Shown here piece after piece: positions 55,830-64,000 of a DNA stretch of 64,000 nucleotides. How positions within the stretch are numbered: position 1 is the first letter of the stretch; each line of letters starts with the position of its first letter. Origin of the DNA: Isoetes taiwanensis. Its lineage: Eukaryota; Streptophyta; Lycopodiopsida; Isoetales; Isoetaceae. The position numbers and the translations under genes are program-made. The stretch spans positions 188,001 through 252,000 of the forward strand of contig JAJEKV010000259.1 of the NCBI GenBank assembly GCA_021234155.1, given 5' to 3'. Under the pieces are notes generated by a model that did no database searches, had not been told where the DNA came from, and was given only the letters and a program-made list of their open reading frames with translations.

Positions 55830-56490
55830 TAGAAGGAAGAAAGGATTGGCGGTTGAAAGAATGGAGGGTTTCTTATAGGCGCGGTTGTAATTATGAATCT
55901 ATCACATCATACAAGATTCATATCATATACGAATTACCTATCATTACTTCTATTGAATTAATTACGCCCTAGGTTATCATTAATTCTCTATAGAATTACC
56001 CACATGTCAGCTATACTTAAAAGCTATGTTTTCATTAATTTTGTATAATTACCTAGACCCTGACTATACTTACAACCAACTTTGGCCCATCTAGATTTCT
56101 TTAAGGGGTTTCTGACCTATACTTACCTCATTAGTACTACTAGCATACACCCTATGTTACTATTAATTTTGCAATAATTACCTATACCTAAGCTATACTT
56201 ACAACCTATTTTTGGCTGCACTTACAACATATATTTGTCCATTTAATGGTTTTTTTTGTATTTCTTAAAGTTCCCTTTAATCGGTTCTCAAAATTACTTT
56301 GTCCTTTTTTCGAACTAATATTAAGACATTTCACTTTATATAGGTGAAGCGTGTGGATCCTAAAAAGGGTAAAAATGTAATACCTATCCCCCCAACATGT
56401 TTCAACATTGTTACCACGTGTTCTTATCACATTGTTACCCCATTGTAAACATTGTTCTTGTAGGTCAATGCTGTGGACCACCCAAAGGGT
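55830..56490. other. No supported gene
   Basis: AT-rich sequence with repeated phrases (TTACCTA, TATACTTACAACC) at 55930-56210 but no clear repeat unit and no gene. Confidence 0.55.
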
Positions 56491-56499
56491 GTTGATTTT

Positions 56500-59319
56500 G
56501 AGACTACTAAGCAAATTATCCTCTATGAGGTTGGATTGGAAGAATAAGAAGGTGAAAGTGAAGCACCAATGCAATAAGGAGCTAGTAGGTGAAGGAACTA
56601 TCATACTAGCTGATCCTATCCAGGCTGTCAATGATGAAAGGTTAGGAGAGGATAAAGTGGGTGTGGCCATAACAAGTTTAGAGGAAAAATGGAAGGAAAA
56701 AGGATCAAATCACCGGGATTGCCTTTCGCTTGTATTAAACAATTGGAGGTTCCATGCATCATGCCATGGCCTATAGCCTGCATTGAGTTTATAGGAGAAT
56801 TCCTTTTACCATGAGAGCCAGAGGTTGTGGATGACATTGATTTTCTTAATGCACCTCCAATAGCTGCGGGACCACATTTTCAGAGAAGAGGGCACACTCA
56901 GTGGTGAAACATTATCCTAGCAAGAGGTCCAAGTCAAGTAGTGATTGTTCACGTGAAGCTCTGACTAAGGTAAGGGGAATGGAATGTTGTTGGGCTAATT
57001 GTGTTCAGAAGTTTGAAATTGATGAATTGGTGGAAGCAAGAGCCACCTTCCAAGAGTATACTTGTGATGAGAGGAGGACTTACATGTACTCCATTCATGA
57101 GCTTGCACTTCAAGATGAAAAATTTTCAAAGAAAAAAAAATACCCACTGCTAGGGACATGGATATGTAAAGTTGCATGGATACATATTCATGGCATTCCA
57201 ATTTCATCTTGGCAAAATTGGCAAGCAAGTCATGCAAAGGGGAGTAAAATTGCATTACATGGAAATAATGGCATGTTGAGGCCAACTTCTAGGATCCTGG
57301 CTGCTAGGGAGGTTTTGAAAAATATGTTGAATTCAATCTTTGAGAATATGCCACATAAAAGTAGGAAAGATCATCAGGGGAAAAATAGTTGTCGAGAAGA
57401 GATTGCCATCCCATTGTACCCGGAAGAGCATATTGGAGGAAGTGAATGCTTTGCTTGAAAACTGGTACTGCAATATCTCAACCCACCTTGATGAGACTAT
57501 GGAGCAAGCACTTCAAGCATGTCACTATAGACACTTGAACAACTTTGCAAAGTGCAACTTGTGTGCTAAGTTGAAAGAGATTCTTGATAAGACCAAGCAA
57601 CCAAGCCAAAGGGCTAAGATAAGGGAGCAAATGAAAGATCACATGACAGACCAACTATCATGTAGATCCACTTATTGGATGTGGAGAACATTATCATGTT
57701 TGGAACCCAATAACTATGTTTGTATTATACATGACAAGATGGATCAATCGAAGACTTGTTTGCCACAGTATAGTTACATACCCAAGCAAATCAATAGAGC
57801 TTATCCTTTGCAAGTCTCTCTGACAGGTGCAATAGTGCATGGCTTGGTGCCAATTTATTATGGCCATTTTAGTTTGCAATTGTGGAGTGATGGTCCTGAT
57901 TTTCATATTGGAAGTGTGATGAGGTGCTTGAGGAACTATGAGAGTGGTTATTCTGGTGACCTCCACAACCCTGGAGGTGGTAGCCAACCACTCTTCAGTG
58001 CATTGTTGGATAGAAAGCCTAATAATTTAGAGAAGTTTACTAAGGCAAGGTTTAGGAAGTCAGGTGCTTCTGAACATGTTGGAGCCTCAAGTTCACGTCC
58101 CCAACCTTGAGATCTACCACCAAGGTTCCTCTTCCAACTTGACAATTGTGATGGACAGAATAAAAACAGGTATATGTTCTCATTCCTATCTTATTTAACA
58201 GCCGTGGGTGTCTTTGAAAGAGTGAATTTAGGGTTCTTAATGCCTGGACATACTCATGAGGATGTGGATGCATTGTTTGGGAAGTATAGTCTTGTGATTG
58301 AAATCTCAAAGCGTGACCAATCTTCCTAGACTAATGGAAGTTCTTAGTGAATGCATTTCACCTTCTCCTATAGGGTTGATCATACAAGAGGTGCCTGATT
58401 GGAAGAATTTTATCGAAGGTTATGCTCTTGATATGGAAGGTCAATCTAGACCTCTTCAGTACACTTTCTTGGTCATGGGAAATAAGCCAATCATGCAATG
58501 GAAGATAAGACCTTCAGATGATAAATGGAGGCCAGATGAGGGAGTACCTATATGGCACGAGGATGAAAATGGTAAACCTAAGATTCCAAGGGGTCAACCA
58601 AAAGCTCTTAAGCCTTTTCCAGAGGTGGATTCATTGCAAAGCACATTGGACGGCATTTCTGAATACATCAAGTATTGGAAAAATAACCCTGATGATACCA
58701 ACCTTGCATTGATAGATTATTGGACACAGGTACATGGATTATTGGGACAAGTAGACACATCCTCTGATGAACTCAAAGATGGATGGCTACCTAAGACTAG
58801 GTGGAGAGACTTGATATTACCTGAGGAAGCTGATGATGTGGTTAGTAGTATTCGCAAGTCCATGGCTCCTCCAATTCTTTGAAAAACACTATGTTGGTCC
58901 TAGGAAAGGAAGGCCTAAATATCTCGGGCTGGAGGATTATGATCCCAAAGATGACTTGCTTTGCCATCAATTTGCACTTATAGTACCCAGAAATAAAGAG
59001 ATATACCACTGTGTGGATGGGTTACACCATCTCGAGGTTTGCAAAGAAGTAGGTGACCATAATATGAACAAAGTTAGGTGTGGAGTGGTGGTGTCCAGTG
59101 CACCAGTTAAATGCAGTGGCAGAGGAAGAAAGGTATAGAGACTGTTGGACAAAGAAATGGAAGAGAAGCCCTATTGAAGGGGATGATTGGGTTGAGTTAG
59201 ATACTATTTTGTTTTCATGGACCCCAAAGGTCATCCCAGGCAAGACTGCTAGGGTTACAATACCTGTGGAAGTGAGGAAGAAAGCTATGATATCTCTAGG
59301 GGTCAATTCTGAGAAGTAA
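56500..59319 (+). pseudogene. DUF7869-like transposon-type gene
   Basis: The pieces read in order on the plus strand. 56570-56680 (GEGTIILADPIQAVNDERLG) is like a DNA-transposon accessory domain. 56901-57458 has a CCWANC motif and an ERR helix. 57340-58110 gives CNLCAKLKEI, then CIIHDKMDQSKTCLP. In the same frame past a single TGA at 58108-58110 comes FLFQLDNCDGQNKNRYMFSF, then FLMPGHTHEDVDALFGKYS. 58298-58882 and 58833-59319 give the C-terminus (EKHYVGPRKG; WWCPVHQLN; YRDCWTKKWKRSP). The L-D-N-C...NKN...GHTHxDxD signature is that of a family common in plants and animals that I know as DUF7869. Acidic residues in HDKMD, LDN and EDVD could form a transposase-like triad. Several shifts inactivate this copy. 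No terminal repeats were found. Confidence 0.6.
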
Positions 59320-61120
59320 TTGGCAATATGTAACTCGACATGCATATGTGAAATATTTTTAATTTTTAATGCAATCATGTTGTGCTGTTATAAAAAAAAG
59401 TCACATTCTCGATGCAAATTTACTAACCCGGGAAAAAGTTGCAGTGCCAAAATGGTCCAAAATCCTGACATAAATCCAATTTAAATGAATGATGGTTAAA
59501 TTAGTTAATTAATGACATGCCACCTGGCCCAAATCGATTGGGCAAGGCAGGGTTTCCATTTTGGACACCCAAATTAGGGCTTTTGTGCCCCAATTCAAAT
59601 TAGGAGCAATTGGAGATGGAGGAGGAGGAGCAGCAGCCAGGCACCCTTCAGCAAATCGGGATGGAGCCATCCCAAGCCCGATTCGACTGTTAGTCTGTAG
59701 CTTAGTTGTGTTATCTGTAGGGTAGTGCCCCTGTTGGGCACTTGTTGTGTGTATTTCTTCTGTTTCTCTGTGTTCTCTATGCTTTACCTGTAGGAACTAA
59801 CCCTTGATTGCAAAGGTGAGTTCTCCTTATCTCTGATTCTGTACTTGCTCTTAAATGATGGATTGATAGTTGTTTGCATAATATTACTCTTGAAATGGGG
59901 GAATTAAGGGAGGGTAGAGACCTCTGAGCCATGTTTATTAGTATGCTCCTAGGTAGATCCCTATATTTCCCATTATTTGCGGCCTGTGCACAAGAGACCA
60001 CCGAGTCGTGGATGCTATAGAATTGCTTAGCACCAGATAAGGGACGCAGTGGTGAAGTGGGGGTGGGGTCTTGCACGAACATAAAAGGCTCCTGAGACTC
60101 CTACAGTGGGCTAGGCCTGATAGCCGGTCACGTAGAGGGCCGGGTATGGGTCTGACACTCCCTGGGTGCAGAGGTGTGACCCGTATGGGGCACCTTGTGC
60201 TTTGAATAGATTTAGGGTGAGTAAGTCGGGTACGGATACGGGGGTCGCTGATGCGGCACGTATTCTCTAGCTCACCCATGGAACCACTGTGATCCTGGAA
60301 GGGGACGCTTCCCTGACCTGCCTCATCGGACGGGGCTTCATGAACCCTGGAGTAGGCTCGAAGGGTGATACCTTGAGTCTGCGTATCCGGAAGGCTATAG
60401 TGATGCCATAACATGATTGGACTCATCTGCAAAGTGTGCACAGGAGGGGCGGATGGAGTGGACAACCCTAGCCGATGTTCTATGCCAGCCAATGCCATGT
60501 CAAGATTCAGTCTGCTGATCTCTTGAGACCTAGCCGTCAGTCGATCCTCACTGGAGTCTGAGCCGGGGTAGAACCATGGGTTTGGGGTGCTTCCCTAGTA
60601 TTAAATGCATATTCTTTGTTGTTGTCACTTGGATGGATGTGCCACCCTTCGTGGTGGTATTTTATGATATGATTATGTTGTGTGCTAACCTTGTATTCAC
60701 GCTTCCGCGACATAGGAGCCCCATTGAAGGCGTGGGCCGAATGACCCGTCTGTGTCCTTCACTCGAGCATCTCTCTATAGATGGCCCGAGTTATATGGAG
60801 GGCCCTGCTCGTGGCGAGTTGGTCGCCATGGGAGGGGAAAGTCCCCGTATGTATACGTCCGAGTGCCGTATATGTTCAGGGAGCGTCACATGAGGGGCAG
60901 TGTGTTAAGGGTACGTATTAAACCATCAATATATACTAAAATTATTTGTACTTTGGTTTAATTTATGGAGTAGTTACAAGTTTGCGGGCTTCAATATGTA
61001 TCAGATTGAGGTGTTTTATATTTTTGAATTATAACAAGCCATATACAAAAGGCTTAATAATAATGTATCAATGTGTGTGGCTCCTCACAAAGCATACAAA
61101 TACGAAGCAACTACATGAGA
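59320..61120. other. No supported gene
   Basis: Unique-looking sequence. A GGAGGAGGAGCAGCAG stretch lies near 59620, and 59940-60560 is G/C-richer with small frames (for example 59938-60498 minus) lacking recognisable motifs. It could include remains of a retrotransposon non-coding region, but I cannot show it. Confidence 0.5.
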
Positions 61121-61121
61121 A

Positions 61122-61320
61122 GCGTGGACCTTATGAATTTTTGCCTTGCGGATTCTTGTTGGGAAGCTTACACAATTTCAGGAAAACAAAGTGCCATTAG
61201 ATAGTTGTTGCATGGACCTTATGAAATTTTGCCTTGCAGATTTTTGTTGGGAAGCTTACACAATTTCAGAAAAATAAAGTGCCACACAATTTCAGAAAAA
61301 TAAAGTGCCATTAGATAGTT
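61122..61320. repeat. About 90-bp tandem duplication
   Basis: GGACCTTATGAA...GGGAAGCTTACACAATTTCA occurs at about 61124 and 61212. A shorter 29-bp unit, ACACAATTTCAGAAAAATAA, is repeated again at about 61258 and 61285. Confidence 0.8.
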
Positions 61321-61389
61321 ATTGTAGAGAACCATAGAGAGTTTGTGACAGTGACGCGTCCGTTTTTTTTTTTTTTAAGATTTTTTTTT

Positions 61390-61475
61390 TTCTTTTACCG
61401 CCCGCGTTTTGAACCCGTGACCTCCTACTTCCAACCCAACACTCTTTCCATTTTGCCAACTCTCTTTATGTAGCA
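61390..61475 (-). repeat. tRNA-like SINE head 1
   Basis: The minus strand reads GAGAGTTGGCAAAATGG (A-box-like) and GGTCACGGGTTCAAAAC (B-box-like) about 35 bp later, the layout of an internal pol III promoter from a tRNA. T-rich sequence (61363-61392) follows on its 3' side. It does not fold as an intact tRNA. Confidence 0.55.
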
Positions 61476-61552
61476 TCTATATGTTCTATTTCTTTGTTAT
61501 ACATATGTAATGTTCTGTTTTATCCAGTTAACAGTTTGTTTAAGAAAAAGGT

Positions 61553-61628
61553 ACATCATGGGATTGAACCCCTGACCTTCTGCACCCAAGCCAACACCTT
61601 TACCAATAAGCCAACTTCTTTCTTGAAG
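61553..61628 (-). repeat. tRNA-like SINE head 2
   Basis: The minus strand reads AAGTTGGCTTATTGGTAAAG and GGTCAGGGGTTCAATCCC, good matches to tRNA A and B boxes. It is similar in layout to head 1 about 150 bp away, so the two are probably members or parts of a SINE family. The acceptor stem cannot pair as in a functional tRNA. Confidence 0.6.
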
Positions 61629-61719
61629 TGAAGCTTTTTCTAGTATTTATAGTGCATCTATTTCATATCTAACTTAGAGGCGTGCCTTTGGTAAACCCAC
61701 GTTGTGGAGACAACAACTC

Positions 61720-61985
61720 CGCCGGAGCAAGCTCTTCCGCCATAGCCGCCGGAGCAAGCTCTTTCGCCATAACCGCCGGAGCAAGCTCTTCCACCATAGC
61801 CGCCGGAGCAAGGTCTTCCGCCATAGCCACCGGAGCAAGCTCTTTTGCCATAGCCGCCGGAGTAAGCTCTTCCACCATAGCCGCCGGAGCAAGCTCTTTC
61901 GCCATAACCGCCAGAGCAAGCTCTTCCGCCATAGCCGCCGGAGCAAGCTCTTTCGCCGTAGCCGCCGGAATAAGCAGTCTTGCCA
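61720..61985. repeat. 27-bp minisatellite, about ten copies
   Basis: Units follow GCCGCCGGAGCAAGCTCTTY-CGCCATA. Being a multiple of three, it leaves several frames open on both strands (plus: AGASSFAIA repeats; minus: AAMAKELAP/AMVEELAP repeats, 62040-61669). Differences between units are mostly C/T at the same few positions. Coding on the minus strand cannot be excluded but is unsupported. Confidence 0.9.
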
Positions 61986-62049
61986 TAGCCATGGGAGTCG
62001 ACCTCTCTCTGCCATAGTCAACCGGATAACTGTTAACCATATATAAAGC

Positions 62050-64000
62050 TAGTATCCCTTAGGAATAAACCGACCAAATGACACGACGTAATCTAGCAAG
62101 TACGACCAACTTGTTATGACAACATCAACTCACTTGGTGGGACTAATTCCGGAATTTAATTAACAACGACAGGGCAACTTTCTAGAATAGCAGCGTGTAT
62201 TATATCCTTGGATATTCTTTAGGCGACGATAATAATGTCCAGTTATCGGCGTTTCGCGACCTATAACTTTAATTATTATTTTCCTTTGGTGCATGCCTTG
62301 ATAACTCAATTTCTTCGGGCCTTGCCATGATTCAATCCATACTATATTCATATGCTTTATATTAGACCTTGTTCGACGTTATATAAGTAATGTTTTATAG
62401 ACATAACTATAATTAACGTTGTCTCTCTCTAGTGTCTAAAACTTGCCTCATCTCAATTCCCAGACAAAGGATTTCTTTTCGCCCAACCAACTAGGGACTG
62501 CCATGCAGCACCCCTCTAGACCATGGGTAGCTTTAATCCTACCGCCCCTCACTACTTCTTCTTAATGGTCGTGTTCTTTTTATGGACCATTTTCCCAGAC
62601 CACGGTACCAACTCTGTAATATGTAGTGAGTGCTTGTGTTAGAACCCCCACAATAATGTCAACACTTTGTGCCAAACTTCACCGTCTATATGGATGTGAT
62701 TAATTATCTGTGCCACACGCCTGTCAAAGTGACAGCAGTCTACCCTCTTTCGGAGTTGTTCTCCCATACATTCCAATGCCACCCAACCATTGTTGATTAC
62801 TCACCCCCTTCTAGGGTACCTAGATAAGGTCCGAGCAAAATGTTTCCAACCATCTAAACGTCTTTAGGTTCTGCAAATGAACTTACATATTCCAAAAGAT
62901 TATATGAATATCCCAAAGGACAGTACCACCCAAAGACCTCTCAAGATAGGCCTCCTCTATTCAGAGATCTTGTGTTCAAGTCTCTGGGGGTCCGTCATAT
63001 GTCCTCATGGACGATGCCAATATGGCATACCTATCTATCTAATTATTAAAAATGTCCTTGGTGAATTCAATTCACCATGTTGTCCTAAGACATGCAAGTC
63101 TTCTTCCCTAAGCCATGCACCAAATCTTAAAAGAGTTTTCCAGCTCTTGCTGCCTTTCAAGCCACAGGTATACCTTTGCATGTTAGCAAAGACTACCCTT
63201 CTCTTCTTCAATATGTTTTCTACGTCTATGATATGCCTGCCACAACGTACACATTTCACCCTTTGGCTGTGACCTTTATTCAGTAGAGTCACTAATCCAT
63301 TCACTCCTTTACGTATTCATTAACCGTCTTGTGGCTTTTAAGCCGCTATTATATGCTCCCTATATTGTTAACCCACCTATCATTGGGGGTTATGATCCAA
63401 CGTTGTCCTACATCCTCGAAATGTTAGTCATTACATTTCTCTGTCATGATGTTATGCTGCTGTTCTGGCATTCCAAATGACTTGGCATCTTCATTTAAGC
63501 CATAGTCATGGCCTAAGAGCGGGTGAGCCTTCGTAAATTACCTGGAGTCATCAAGGTGCTTGCCTTGTATTTTGTGAGCCTTTCTACAATTACTTATGTT
63601 TGGGATAACCCGGACTTGTATCAATGTTATGTTAACTTGCACTCCCATGTAACCCATGGCGTCGCCTCTGCCTGATCCAGGTAGGGATCATGTGGGCAAG
63701 CTAGTCTTAGGTGTCTATGCAAGACACATTTGAACATTTAGCAGGTAACTGCTATTCGCTACTTATCCTGGAATTGTACTATTGTACTACTCAACCCCAC
63801 TACCTTAAGCTTTATTCTATTGGCCGTTGACATTTATTTCAAGTGCCAACTACCACATCATACCCTAGCATGCAACGGATTGACGGTCCTTTGCACATTT
63901 CAAACGTATCTCCAGATCCTTCATCAGTAACTTTAGGATACCCTCGTCTTTCTCTCCTTGCGTCGCCACCTAAATTACCTCCCTAAGATGTTTATCGTAT
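62050..64000. other. No supported gene
   Basis: Unique-looking sequence with no repeat that I can link to the rest of the window. Minus-strand frame 63304-63035 (CVRCGRHIIDVENILKKRRV) has a Cys pair and a basic helix but no recognisable family. Plus frame 62877-63272 overlaps it and is probably a shadow. Confidence 0.5.

Noticed and set aside
61553-61628. Functional tRNA gene
   Set aside because: The A and B boxes are present but the acceptor and anticodon stems do not pair properly; SINE-like origin is more likely.
61720-61985. CRISPR or genuine collagen-like gene
   Set aside because: It is a plain head-to-tail 27-bp minisatellite without spacers; open frames arise in several frames because 27 is a multiple of three.

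Overview
This window is nuclear DNA of a land plant. The signs are plant-type LINE-1 ORF2 C-termini, a Ty1/copia integrase fragment, a complete Ty3/gypsy element, a Helitron terminus ending in CTAGT, plant-like GTAAGT splice donors and long GA microsatellites. A fern or another seed-free plant with a large genome seems most likely, but that is inference. I see no rRNA, no true tRNA gene, no CRISPR array and no undamaged conventional host gene. Almost everything is transposable-element or repeat DNA, much of it nested. Many open frames are broken by single-base shifts, from decay or possibly uncorrected long-read errors.

Layout. 1-305: 3' end of a LINE. 839-4832: non-autonomous Helitron with a possible captured fragment. 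6237-16053: a reverse-transcriptase element on the minus strand, flanked by 1.55-kb direct repeats. It has a catalytically complete RT (motifs A, B, C) and a long gene of unknown function; a divergent second copy of that gene lies at 16.8-19.65 kb. 16084-16700: copia fragment. 20382-32046: a non-autonomous hAT-like element with 14-bp terminal inverted repeats and an 8-bp target duplication. Nested inside it are a complete gypsy element (20832-28918, 5-bp duplication) and a LINE (30168-31347, 19-bp duplication). The hAT itself split a copy of a modular repeat.

That modular repeat (19.8-20.4, 32.05-36 and 42.25-44.02 kb) is the most unusual content. It is a shuffled array of modules carrying hairpins whose stems differ between copies yet stay paired through compensatory changes. 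One 1.06-kb copy is bounded by the two halves of such a hairpin. 36-42.2 kb holds tandem repeats and GA microsatellites with no recognisable gene.

45.5-47.9 kb: a degenerate Cys-rich ORF of unknown family, then a LINE with ORF1 joined to the very end of ORF2. 48.3-53.2 kb, minus strand: decayed gene(s) with a ParB-like domain and an FCP1/HAD-like phosphatase domain. Foldback repeats built on an ACGCCAGGCG word lie in or next to its introns. A divergent plus-strand gene start lies at 53637. 56.5-59.3 kb: a DUF7869-like transposon-type gene with a possible D/D/D catalytic set. 61-62 kb: two tRNA-like SINE heads and a 27-bp minisatellite. The last 2 kb has no recognisable gene.
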